This document shows positions 11,124 to 18,586 of a DNA stretch of 64,000 nt, piece by piece. The notes beneath the pieces were generated by a model that did no database searches, was not told the DNA's origin, and was given only the letters and a program-made list of their open reading frames with translations. The DNA comes from Halorubellus sp034808145 (GTDB taxonomy: Archaea; Halobacteriota; Halobacteria; Halobacteriales; Natrialbaceae). Position numbers and translations under genes: made by a program. The DNA is taken from NCBI RefSeq assembly GCF_034808145.1, contig NZ_JAXHGM010000010.1, positions 1 to 64,000 on the forward strand. The letters are read 5' to 3'. Positions within the stretch are counted from its first letter, which is position 1. Each line of letters begins with the position of its first letter.

Positions 11124-11714
11124 TCACCGGGCGTCGCTGAGTTCCTCGTACCGGTCGACGAACGCACGCTCGCAGGACGAACAGCAGAAGCGGTAGCTGT
11201 CGTCGCCGAGCGTCGCGCTCGTCCCCTCGCTCGTGACGGTATTCCCGCACTCCGCGCACGACACCGCGAAGTCCGTCGCACCCACGGATTGGCGCCACTC
11301 CACGTCCGCGAGCAACGTCACGTCCACCGCCTCGAAGTCGCTCGCGTCGAGCACGTCCTCGACCCAGCGGTACGCGTCCGTGCCCGGGAGCGACGCCTGC
11401 ACGACGACGTCCCCGCTCGCGGTCGTGAACACGTGCTCGACCGCGTCGGACTCGCGGAGCGCGTCCCGCACGGGCTCGCGTCGGCCCGGCGCCACCGTCA
11501 CGTCGACGAGCACCGGAACGCCCTCCCGGAGCTGCGACCGGTCGACGTCCACGGTGAACCCACGGAGGACGCCCGCCTCCTCCAGCTTCCGGACACGCTC
11601 CGAGACCGCCGGCCCCGACCGCCCGACCACGTCGCCGATGTCGCTGTACGCCCGACGTGCGTCGTCGGCGAGCAACTCCAGGATCTCCATGTCGATGTCG
11701 TCCAGGTCCCGCAT
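11124..11714 (-). CDS. Lrp/AsnC regulator with C-terminal TRASH metal domain
   Basis: A 196-residue metal-responsive transcription regulator. Residues 1-60 form an Lrp-type winged helix (MRDLDDIDMEILELLADDAR...YSDIGDVVGRSGPAVSERVRKLEEAG). Residues 65-140 are the Lrp ligand/oligomerisation fold, and the end is a TRASH domain with CAECG and CCSSC cysteine pairs. The family includes the Halobacterium protein VNG1179C, reported as needed for copper-induced expression of a copper ATPase. Location near copA agrees with this. Start at the ATG at 11714, directly before the HTH; the longer open frame upstream runs into the SRP RNA gene and is not coding. Confidence 0.9.
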   Translation of the reverse strand: MRDLDDIDMEILELLADDARRAYSDIGDVVGRSGPAVSERVRKLEEAGVLRGFTVDVDRSQLREGVPVLVDVTVAPGRREPVRDALRESDAVEHVFTTASGDVVVQASLPGTDAYRWVEDVLDASDFEAVDVTLLADVEWRQSVGATDFAVSCAECGNTVTSEGTSATLGDDSYRFCCSSCERAFVDRYEELSDAR

Positions 11715-11849
11715 ATCGACACCGACGCACCACGGACGGAAACCACTTCGGCCGCCAAAGCTCGCGGGCGCGTTCACTTCGGAATCCAATGCCGTTCCAG
11801 CGGTAGCTGCTCGCGTCGCTGCCGCTCGAGAATCGTAGTAGCGGTATGA

Positions 11850-12163
11850 ATGTGGACGCCTGAGGTTGCACGGCGTTCCCGAACGGGGGGTCCCGGTTGC
11901 CTCCTCCACCCCGCGACCCGTCGAGCGATCGCTGTCCGGCGGTGGGCTGCTCACTTCCGTGCCTGACCCATTACCACCGACTAACGTCGGGAACGTCGTC
12001 CCTGCGGACGACGCCCGACGACCGCCATCCCCGACGGACGAGGCTTCTATGTCAGCTCCCGGGGCCCGTTCGGGTCTGTCCGCACGCGCCCAGGGTTCAG
12101 TCCCCCCTGAAGACCATACCGGGGGTAGCGAGCAGGGCCTAACTGCCCGACCTAGTCCACTCC
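11850..12163 (-). ncRNA. ffs: signal recognition particle 7S RNA
   Basis: On the minus strand this interval contains the conserved helix 8 motif GGGTCAGGCACGGAAGTGAG followed by CAGCC, the part of SRP RNA bound by SRP54. The Alu-domain side at the 5' end carries two small hairpins around GGGCAGTTAGGCCC. The ends pair as archaeal helix 1: GTGGAC (12160-12155) with GTCCAC (11857-11852). The resulting length of about 314 nt fits archaeal 7S RNA. Ends are set by this pairing and may be off by a few bases. The RNA scaffolds SRP19 and SRP54 for co-translational membrane targeting. Confidence 0.92.
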
Positions 12164-12269
12164 ATCGTAACCGCCTCGCCGGTAAGTGCCTTTCGACTCG
12201 CTGCGAGAATTCGATGCCGGCGAGGGGTTGCCGTCGATTCCTCGAGGGCCGCCGGTCGGTGTCGGGGTC

Positions 12270-12713
12270 TCAGGACGCGGGTTCGGGTTTCGGGCGGAGG
12301 ACGCCGATGGCGTCAGCGAACCAGAGCGCGCCGCCGAGGATGCCGACCGCGGCGGCGAGCAGCACCCAGCGGTGGTACGCGAGCCACGCCGCGGTCGACA
12401 GCCCCCCGACGAGCTCGGCGACGCCGCCGAACGCCCACATCGCGGTGAGGAGCACGACCACGAGACCGACGACGAGGGCGACGCCCGCGGCGATATCTGG
12501 TGCGGTCCGCCCCTGTCGCCCGGCGCCGAGCACGATGAGTGCGACGAGCGCGAGCACGGCGATGTACGGCGGCCCGACGACGCCGAACTCCGTGTAGTAC
12601 GTCTGCACGGCACTTCCCGGGACGCCACCCGCGACGTAGGGGACGACCATCGCGGCCGCGTACGCGGCCGCCGACACGACGCCGACCGTCGCCGGCGTTT
12701 CCACCTCGACCAT
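12270..12713 (-). CDS. four-helix membrane protein, unknown function
   Basis: A 147-residue protein with four hydrophobic segments (about 10-28, 48-66, 76-102 and 118-138) separated by short polar loops. It ends in a short cytoplasmic tail. I start at the ATG at 12713 (MVEVETPATVG); a longer frame upstream lacks acidic character. No domain is recognised. It is a single gene facing the SRP RNA gene's promoter side. Haloarchaea contain many such small polytopic proteins without assigned role. Confidence 0.75.
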   Translation of the reverse strand: MVEVETPATVGVVSAAAYAAAMVVPYVAGGVPGSAVQTYYTEFGVVGPPYIAVLALVALIVLGAGRQGRTAPDIAAGVALVVGLVVVLLTAMWAFGGVAELVGGLSTAAWLAYHRWVLLAAAVGILGGALWFADAIGVLRPKPEPAS

Positions 12714-12841
12714 ACCCGGGAGTCCGCCCCCCACCCCGTTAAGTACCACGTTGTCGACGTGCTCGCGCCGCGGACCGACGATACCCACTCGAGTGCGCGT
12801 GAAGGGGAAGGCACTACTGCGTGCGTCGCCTGGCGTCGCGC

Positions 12842-13168
12842 ATGGGACTCGGCTCGACCGCGAAGAAGATCCAGACGCTCGCCGACCGGGCTGAACAGCT
12901 GTACGTGAAACTGAAGGAGGTCCACGAGCGCGTCGTCAGCGTCGAGCAGACCGTCGACGACACGCAGGCTCGCGTCCAGGAGCTCGAGAACGCGCTCGAG
13001 CACCAGCGTGTCGTCATCGAGGCGCTCGCCGAGGACCGCGGCATCGACGTCGACGCGGTCGTCGCCGAGGCCGCCATCGAGGACGTCGACGACGCGACCG
13101 AGGACGCGGCAGCGGAGGAATCGACGGGGGATGCGACGACGGCGACCGACGGGAAATCGGACGTCTGA
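12842..13168 (+). CDS. coiled-coil acidic protein (DUF5798-like)
   Basis: A 108-residue protein beginning MGLGSTAKKIQTLADRAEQLYVKL. Residues 5-65 form a long amphipathic helix with heptad spacing, predicted to be a coiled coil; residues 70-108 are an acidic, probably disordered tail (Asp/Glu/Ala/Thr rich). This layout matches a conserved haloarchaeal family called DUF5798 as I recall it. No enzymatic motif is present. Start is the ATG at 12842; an upstream ATG at 12821 would add seven basic residues and is less likely. Confidence 0.8.
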   Translation: MGLGSTAKKIQTLADRAEQLYVKLKEVHERVVSVEQTVDDTQARVQELENALEHQRVVIEALAEDRGIDVDAVVAEAAIEDVDDATEDAAAEESTGDATTATDGKSDV

Positions 13169-13254
13169 CAGGTCCGCTCTCCGTGCGTTCACGCTCGGTC
13201 GTCGCCTTTCGGAATGAGAAGGACATAACACAGCCGGCAACGTTTGCCAACGCG

Positions 13255-14235
13255 ATGACCACGCACCGCGAACCGCTCGACTCGGTGAACGACACCGTCG
13301 GCGAGACGCCGCTCGTCCGCGTGCAGGCCTCGCCAGACGACGTGCCCGTGTACGCGAAGCTCGAATCGTTCAATCCCGGCGCGAGCATCAAGGACCGCAT
13401 CGGGAAGTACATGCTCGAAGCGATGCTCGACGACGGCACGCTCGAACCCGGCGGCACCGTCATCGAACCGACCGCCGGGAACACCGGTATCGGGTTCGCG
13501 ACCGCTGCGACGCAACTCGACGTCCAGGCGATGTTCGTCGTCCCCGAGCGCTTCAGTCTCGAGAAGCAACAGCTCATGCGCGCTCTCGGCGCCGAAGTCA
13601 TCAACACGCCGACCGAGGACGGGATGGGTGGCGCGATCGACCGCGCGCACCAGCTCGCGGACGAACTCGACAACGCGGTCGTCCCCCAACAGTTCGAGAA
13701 CCCGCTGAACGTCGAAGCGCACTACGAGACGACGGGCCCCGAGGTATACGACGCGCTCGACGGCGAGGTCGGCGCGGTCGTCGCCGGCTGCGGAACCGGC
13801 GGGACGCTCATGGGGATGGCGAAGTACCTCCGCGACCAGGACGACGACGTCCTCGTCGTCGCCGTCGAACCGCGCGGGTCGATGTACTCCGCGCTCTTCG
13901 GCGAGGACCCCGAGGAGGGCGAGTACAAGGTCGAGGGCATCGGGACGCACGACCCGGCGACGAACGAACTGTTCGACCCCGACGTCGTCGACGAACTCCT
14001 CTCGTACGACGACCGCGCCGTCCACGAGGAGATGCAGCGTCTCGCCGCCGAGGAGGGCCAGCTCGTCGCGTCGTCCGCCGCCGCGAACAGCCTCGCCGCA
14101 CGCGAGATAGCGGACCGCATCGCCGCCGGCGACCTCGACGCCCCACACGACTCCGTCGTCACCGTCTTCGCCGACTCCAGCGAACGCTACCTCTCGAAGG
14201 GCGTCTATCGCGACTACGAGGAGTGGGAGGGCTGA
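13255..14235 (+). CDS. cysK: cysteine synthase-type PLP enzyme
   Basis: A 326-residue fold-type II PLP enzyme, probably O-acetylserine sulfhydrylase or a cystathionine beta-synthase-like relative, for making cysteine. The PLP lysine is Lys46 in NPGASIKDRIG, the substrate loop is EPTAGNTGIGFA, and the phosphate-binding loop is GCGTGGTLMG. The C-terminal serine region SSAAANS also agrees. The ATG at 13255 was chosen because the family starts shortly before the first helix (DSVNDTVGETPLVRV). No CBS or other extra domain follows. Which sulphur donor or acceptor is used cannot be told from sequence. Confidence 0.88.
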   Translation: MTTHREPLDSVNDTVGETPLVRVQASPDDVPVYAKLESFNPGASIKDRIGKYMLEAMLDDGTLEPGGTVIEPTAGNTGIGFATAATQLDVQAMFVVPERFSLEKQQLMRALGAEVINTPTEDGMGGAIDRAHQLADELDNAVVPQQFENPLNVEAHYETTGPEVYDALDGEVGAVVAGCGTGGTLMGMAKYLRDQDDDVLVVAVEPRGSMYSALFGEDPEEGEYKVEGIGTHDPATNELFDPDVVDELLSYDDRAVHEEMQRLAAEEGQLVASSAAANSLAAREIADRIAAGDLDAPHDSVVTVFADSSERYLSKGVYRDYEEWEG

Positions 14236-14277
14236 CCGCACCAGCGCAGTGCACCGGGGTGCGGGGTCGACGCGTCG

Positions 14278-14688
14278 TCAGTCGACGAGCCGCGAGTGCT
14301 CGACCTTGACGCACCTGTCCTGCACGAAGCTCCGCCCGGACTCCTCGACGCGCCGCCCGGCGTCCTCGTGCGTGATACCGAGCTGCAGCCACACGGTCGC
14401 CACGTCCTCGCGCTCTAGGACCGCGTCCACGATCTCGGGCACCTCGTCGCTGGGCCGGAACACGTCGACGACGTCGATGCGCTGGTCGACGTCCGCGAGC
14501 GAATCGACCGCCTCGATACCGAACACCTCGTCCGCGTAGGGATTCACGGGAATCACGTCGTAACCGTGGTCGAGCAGGTACCGCGGCACGTCGTGCGCCG
14601 CCTTCCCCGGCGTCGACGAACAGCCGACGACCGCGATAGTCTCCACGTCCAGTGCGTCACGCAACGCCGCATCTGTCGACACGACCAT
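14278..14688 (-). CDS. CoA-binding domain protein
   Basis: A 136-residue single Rossmann-fold protein of the CoA-binding (YccU-like) family. Seen are the nucleotide-binding loop ETIAVVGCSSTPGKAAHDVP near residues 16-35, the strand IDVVDVFRPSDEVPEIV and the conserved VWLQLGITHEDAGRR in the C-terminal half. Family members bind CoA or a related nucleotide and are often single-domain; the physiological reaction is unknown. Start is the ATG at 14688, ahead of the first helix. It is on the same strand as the RecA-fold ATPase upstream, separated by 48 bases. Confidence 0.88.
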   Translation of the reverse strand: MVVSTDAALRDALDVETIAVVGCSSTPGKAAHDVPRYLLDHGYDVIPVNPYADEVFGIEAVDSLADVDQRIDVVDVFRPSDEVPEIVDAVLEREDVATVWLQLGITHEDAGRRVEESGRSFVQDRCVKVEHSRLVD

Positions 14689-14736
14689 ACCGGGAACGAC
14701 GGCCAGCGACCGCAAAAGGATAGCGCCGTCGAGTGG

Positions 14737-15372
14737 CTACTCCGCGGTCGGGAACCCAGCGGTCTCGATACGCCGGGTGCCGTCCTCGTCGTCGCTCACC
14801 TCGACGACCGCGTCGAACAGCTGCTTGAGCGTGTTCATCGTCTGGTCGTCGTGCGCCGTCGAATCGATGACGTACACGCCCAGCCCGTCCGCGCTCTGCA
14901 CGCGTCCCGTGAACACGTGCATGAACCGGAACACCGTCTGGAGGTCTGAGTACATCAACAGCGTCGATATCGAATGCAGGAGGATACGGTTCCGTTCGTG
15001 CCCGCGGACCTGATAGAACTCCTCGAGGAACTCCGAGAGCTTGATCCCGATTCCAGTCATGTCCACCGGCGAGGACGCGTACTTGACGCGCGGGTCCTCT
15101 CGAACGCTCCCGACCCCTCGTTGCTTCGTCACGCAATCCACGACCCCGACGTCGACGTCCTCGACGTCGCCGACGAACCCGGCGTAATCCTCGAGGACCT
15201 TCTCCGCGTCGTCCTTCGTCGTCACCACTATCGACCCTTCCCCGGCCCGAGCCCCGGTCGCCAGCACGTCGAACGCGATGTCGCGCTTACCCGTCAATGG
15301 CGGGCCGGCGACGAGAAGGTTCGTGCCAGCCGGCAAAGGAGCGTCCGATAGTTCCTCTGGAAGTTCGTACAT
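14737..15372 (-). CDS. RecA-fold ATPase-like protein (KaiC/GvpD-like)
   Basis: A 211-residue RecA-superfamily protein. The P-loop is GPPLTGKRDIA (residues 23-33), slightly unusual in having Arg after the Lys of GK instead of Ser/Thr. A Walker-B-like strand is RILLHSISTLLMY, and DGLGVYVIDSTAHDD follows. It resembles small haloarchaeal KaiC/RadA-like ATPases rather than true recombinases, as DNA-binding loops and the N-terminal helical domain are missing. The GKR instead of GK(S/T) may weaken ATP hydrolysis. The ATG at 15372 follows an AT-rich promoter region at 15430-15470. Confidence 0.8.
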   Translation of the reverse strand: MYELPEELSDAPLPAGTNLLVAGPPLTGKRDIAFDVLATGARAGEGSIVVTTKDDAEKVLEDYAGFVGDVEDVDVGVVDCVTKQRGVGSVREDPRVKYASSPVDMTGIGIKLSEFLEEFYQVRGHERNRILLHSISTLLMYSDLQTVFRFMHVFTGRVQSADGLGVYVIDSTAHDDQTMNTLKQLFDAVVEVSDDEDGTRRIETAGFPTAE

Positions 15373-15524
15373 GGCGAATGATCGTCGCAGCGGACGTCGC
15401 CCCCAACCACGGCGCGCCCACGGCGTTTCGGTTGATAAGAGAATACAGTATGCAGCATATAGAAGTTTTGATTGGGCCACTTGGACCACTGACAGGTGGC
15501 GTGGTTCGGAGCGCTCGAACCGCG

Positions 15525-16382
15525 TTACATCGGGCCGGTTCCCGGAGACAGGAGGCGACCGGCGAGGAACGCGACGACCGCGAGGAACTGCGCGTACTTC
15601 AGGTGAGTCTGCCCGACGGTCGCGTCGTCGTACGCCTCGTACGCCGCGTAGAGCATCCCCAGGACCGCGGGAGCGACGAGCACGAGGTACGCCGGCCCGA
15701 ACGTCCCGAGCACGAACGGGATCGGGCTCGCCGCGACCGCGACCACGAGCGCTATCGTCGCGACGTGCAACGCGGTACGTTCACCGGCCGCGATCGGGAG
15801 CGTCCGCAACCCCTCCTCGCGATCGCCCGCCACGTCCTCGACGTCCTTGATGATCTCGCGACTCAGCGTCGACAGCGCCGCGAGCACGAACAGGACGCCC
15901 GGAGCGAGCGGGGCGTCCACTGCCGCACCACCGAACAGGAACGCGCTCCCCGTGAGGTACGCGACGACGAGATTCCCGACGCCAGGTAAGCCCTTGAACC
16001 ACTCCGTGTACGCGACCAACGCCAGGAGGTTCACCACCGCGATACCGATGGCGAGCGCGGGCAGGACGACAGCGGCGACGACCGCCGCGACGAACAGGAC
16101 CGCACTCCACGCCAACGCCCCGCGAGCACTCACCGCACCACGCGGAATCGCTCGCTCCGGCCGGTTCACCGCGTCGATTTCCCGGTCGAAGTAGTCGTTT
16201 ATCGCCATCCCAGCCCCGGTCGCCAACACCGTCGCCGCGACCGCCGCAGCGGTCGCGGTCGGCGACTCGGCGACCCCACCAGCGACGAACGCCCCGAGGA
16301 ACGTCAACACGCCCGCCGCAACCGAGTTCGACGGCCGCGTCAACTCCACCAACCCACGACCCGTCTCCACGACACTCGACAT
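15525..16382 (-). CDS. geranylgeranylglycerol-phosphate geranylgeranyltransferase (UbiA family)
   Basis: A 285-residue membrane prenyltransferase. It should attach the second geranylgeranyl chain to geranylgeranylglyceryl phosphate to form digeranylgeranylglyceryl phosphate (EC 2.5.1.42), a core step of archaeal membrane lipid synthesis. The two Asp-rich Mg-diphosphate motifs are NDYFDREIDAVNRPERAIP (about residues 62-80) and DVEDVAGDREEG (about 180-191). Eight or so membrane helices surround them. The LTRPSNSVAAGV start is typical of this subgroup. Start ATG at 16382 removes a non-conserved upstream extension. An alternative UbiA substrate such as a quinone cannot be excluded, but the archaeal lipid enzyme fits best. 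Confidence 0.9.
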   Translation of the reverse strand: MSSVVETGRGLVELTRPSNSVAAGVLTFLGAFVAGGVAESPTATAAAVAATVLATGAGMAINDYFDREIDAVNRPERAIPRGAVSARGALAWSAVLFVAAVVAAVVLPALAIGIAVVNLLALVAYTEWFKGLPGVGNLVVAYLTGSAFLFGGAAVDAPLAPGVLFVLAALSTLSREIIKDVEDVAGDREEGLRTLPIAAGERTALHVATIALVVAVAASPIPFVLGTFGPAYLVLVAPAVLGMLYAAYEAYDDATVGQTHLKYAQFLAVVAFLAGRLLSPGTGPM

Positions 16383-16437
16383 ACCCCACTCCACCCACGG
16401 CCACCCAAAAAACACCCCGATTCCGCCCCGAAACCAC

Positions 16438-16450
16438 ATCATTTAAAAAG
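16438..16450 (+). promoter_or_regulatory. TATA box of tRNA-Arg
   Basis: The stretch ATCATTTAAAAAG is an AT-rich box centred about 29 bases before the tRNA 5' end, the normal archaeal promoter distance. Confidence 0.7.
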
Positions 16451-16474
16451 CTCTGCCGACTCCGATGTGATACA

Positions 16475-16549
16475 GGGCGCTTAGCTCAGCCTGGACAGAG
16501 TACTTGGCTTCGGACCAAGCTGCCGCGGGTTCAAATCCTGCAGCGCCCA
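16475..16549 (+). tRNA. tRNA-Arg (anticodon TCG)
   Basis: The 75-nt sequence folds as a full cloverleaf: acceptor GGGCGCT (16475-16481) pairs with AGCGCCC (16542-16548), discriminator A at 16549, D-stem GCTC at 16484, anticodon stem CTTGG/CCAAG with loop CTTCGGA and anticodon TCG at 16510-16512, and T-loop GGTTCAAATCC. No intron or encoded CCA. It marks the border between conserved chromosome and the accessory island, so its 3' half is the probable attachment site. No clear copy of the 3' end was seen elsewhere in the window. Confidence 0.95.
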
Positions 16550-16916
16550 TCCGTTTTCCGAACGATCTAGATTCAACAGACGGCGTAGACTTCCTTTTAA
16601 AGAAGACACTCTGAGCGCGAAAGAGTCCGTTCCGATTCATCACGGGGGTCGTCGCCGTCATGCGGTTCGCTAGATCTAAACTCTAGGTCTAACGACAAAA
16701 AGATAGGGGTCGTTGTGGTGATCGATTGGATAACTCATTACACCGCCTCACACTTCGTCAAGTGCACACACTCCCAGTCCTGTCGCACTCTGGTGGAACA
16801 ATCAATCTCATCTCCGAAACGACCAGAGAACAGAACGGCAGAAGACAGAGCAGCGGAGGAAGTACTAAGTCCAGGTGTAACGGGCGGGAGAGAGGCAGGC
16901 ACCCCCAAACCCGCGC
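16550..16916. other. island border, no gene seen
   Basis: This stretch directly after the tRNA is markedly lower in GC. It includes an imperfect direct repeat (CTAGATCTAAACT then CTAGGTCTAACGA, around 16671-16696). Open frames here are shadows or cross the tRNA and have no acidic haloarchaeal composition. Confidence 0.5.
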
Positions 16917-17750
16917 TCACTCCTCAATGTCCTCTCCCTCTTCTTCGAGCCCGTACCGGTCCAGATTATCCAGTGCCCGCCCGATCGTCCGATCAGCGAC
17001 ACCGAGACGCTCCGCAGCCCTCCGCTTCGACAGCCCATCAGGACTGTCGTCCAACACCATCGACAACACACCGCGAACCTCATCGTAGTCCTCACCAGGA
17101 ACGACTGTCCCCGAGTCATCATAGGCGAAGCCGAGCGGAGCACGCCCGCGGTCACGGTCAATCCCGTCCGCCCAGTCACGAACGTCCTGCACCTTAGCCT
17201 CCCGCTGAAGTTCGACCCCCGCTTTATCGAGCGACCGCAAACCGCCCAGTAACGCGTCTGCAGAGTCACTGTTGATCTCCGCTGCAGTATCGTTCAGATG
17301 GAGTGTCACGCCAGCGTTGACCAATGTATCGACCCTGTCTTGGATCTCTGCATGGTTCTTCCCGAGCGTCGCTAAGCTGTCAACGACCACGTCAGTCATC
17401 GGGCTCTGCTCAACCTGTTCAACACCTGCCGAGACGTGCGCCCTGTCAGAGTCAACACCCAGCGCCAAGACATGCCCGCGTGACACCCTCACCCCACCAT
17501 CGAGAGAGAGCACCCCCGTTGAAACACGCCGACCAAGCTCAGCTCGCCCAGCAGAATCAGCCCAATCCGTACCGACAATCTGGGAGGCATGCGCTAAGCA
17601 CGACCGTGCCGCATCCGCCAATTCCGTTCGAGTGGGGGCGTGGACAATCACACAGACCACAGTACCCGAGTCATCGTCATCAGTGACCTGTCCCCCATCG
17701 ATATCAGTCAGTTGCATCTGATTCTCATCGTCTAATTCTGTCCCTGTCAT
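16917..17750 (-). CDS. serine recombinase-like protein with lost catalytic residues
   Basis: A 277-residue protein with the layout of a small serine recombinase. The resolvase core is recognisable in VVVDSLATLGKNHAEIQDRVDTLVNAGVTLHL (about residues 120-152), and the C-terminal HTH region reads GRAPLGFAYDDSG...DGLSKRRAAERLGVADRTIGRAL. However the N-terminal strand reads VVCVIVHAPTRTEL where an active enzyme has Tyr-x-Arg-x-Ser, and the conserved Arg pair of the S-L-x-R-L-x-R region is replaced (SLATLGK). Catalysis is therefore unlikely; it may work as a DNA-binding regulator or plasmid-type initiator/partition factor. A cluster of GCGGAAA repeats lies across its promoter. ATG at 17750 is preferred over GTG at 17753. 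Confidence 0.75.
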   Translation of the reverse strand: MTGTELDDENQMQLTDIDGGQVTDDDDSGTVVCVIVHAPTRTELADAARSCLAHASQIVGTDWADSAGRAELGRRVSTGVLSLDGGVRVSRGHVLALGVDSDRAHVSAGVEQVEQSPMTDVVVDSLATLGKNHAEIQDRVDTLVNAGVTLHLNDTAAEINSDSADALLGGLRSLDKAGVELQREAKVQDVRDWADGIDRDRGRAPLGFAYDDSGTVVPGEDYDEVRGVLSMVLDDSPDGLSKRRAAERLGVADRTIGRALDNLDRYGLEEEGEDIEE

Positions 17751-17782
17751 CACATGTCAATGTAGTTTCGCCACGCCCATAA

Positions 17783-17896
17783 GTTTCCGCAGGGGGTTTC
17801 CGCGTCGGTGCGAAAACCATACGCGGAATAGTGAGCTCGTGGCGGAAACCCTACGCGGAAATGAAACAGATGTATGCGGAAACCATGCGCGGAAAC
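17783..17896. repeat. GCGGAAA repeat array
   Basis: At least seven copies of the core GCGGAA(A) lie in 114 bases: two in minus orientation (GTTTCCGC at 17783-17790 and 17796-17803) and five in plus orientation (17821-17828, 17841-17849, 17853-17860, 17875-17884, 17887-17896). The left copies overlap the probable promoter of the recombinase-like gene. Such spacing resembles iterons or repressor operators. Confidence 0.7.
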
Positions 17897-18586
17897 TGTT
17901 CCTGGAGGATGTCTCAAACTGTTGGGTGTTGGAATCATGGCGCGGGTTCTAAGCGTCTTAGAAGCAGCGCCAAGCAATCTGTGTCTTTGAGAGGCGTTTG
18001 GCGCGGGTCTATACCGGCCAATATCGTCCGAAGACGTGTATTGATATGGAGTGGATGGAGGATTTACCTCCCAGGAAGTTGAGACGTTGACCACTGGGGG
18101 GCAGGACACTCAGACGCCGCTGGGCTTCGAAGTGTTACGCAACCCGCGGTCACGGGACAGTGTCCTCCCCGCGGCACTTGGGGTGCAGACGACGTCGGCG
18201 ACACAGTCACGATCGACACCAACGAACTTGTCAACGACCAGCCGCTCACACACCGCCAGTACTCACCCACACCCAAGAGAAAACCTATAACGACAACCCA
18301 GAGACCACCCGAGGCATCGCACTAGTTATCCTGCAGTCTTAATAATAGGTTAGGGTCTGAGGAGTGACCAACACCATCGACGGAATGCTATACCAGCCTA
18401 TTAACGCTTGAGGTCGCCAGCAATCCTATTTTGTTGAATTCATTTTCCGCTCGTAAACTCGCTGGTGGACATCTGCCCTCACCTACGTTTACAATGAATT
18501 TTTTAGAATCACGACAGAGCAGCAGAGCCGCTGACTGCCAGTAATGAAATAGTATTCGACAAGGCAACACATACCACCGATTGGCA
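17897..18586. other. non-coding stretch with hairpin and possible gene relic
   Basis: There is a perfect 7-bp inverted repeat TTCTAAG-CGT-CTTAGAA at about 17948-17964. A plus-strand frame from about 18081 to 18320 encodes a haloarchaeal-looking tail (VGDTVTIDTNELVNDQPL) but has no start codon and is probably a relic. No complete gene is supported. Confidence 0.4.

Noticed and set aside
11715..11954. N-terminal extension of the Lrp-TRASH protein
   Set aside because: It lies in the SRP RNA gene, and the protein family starts at the winged helix.
16443..16661. Minus-strand frame containing GAAGFEPAAAW
   Set aside because: It is read through the reverse complement of the tRNA gene, a common false annotation.
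17750..18109. Minus-strand frame over the repeat array
   Set aside because: Its sequence mirrors the GCGGAAA repeats and shows no acidic bias.
18320..18340. ATCCTGCAG match to the tRNA-Arg 3' part as attachment site
   Set aside because: Only nine bases match and the flanks differ, which is expected by chance in 64 kb.
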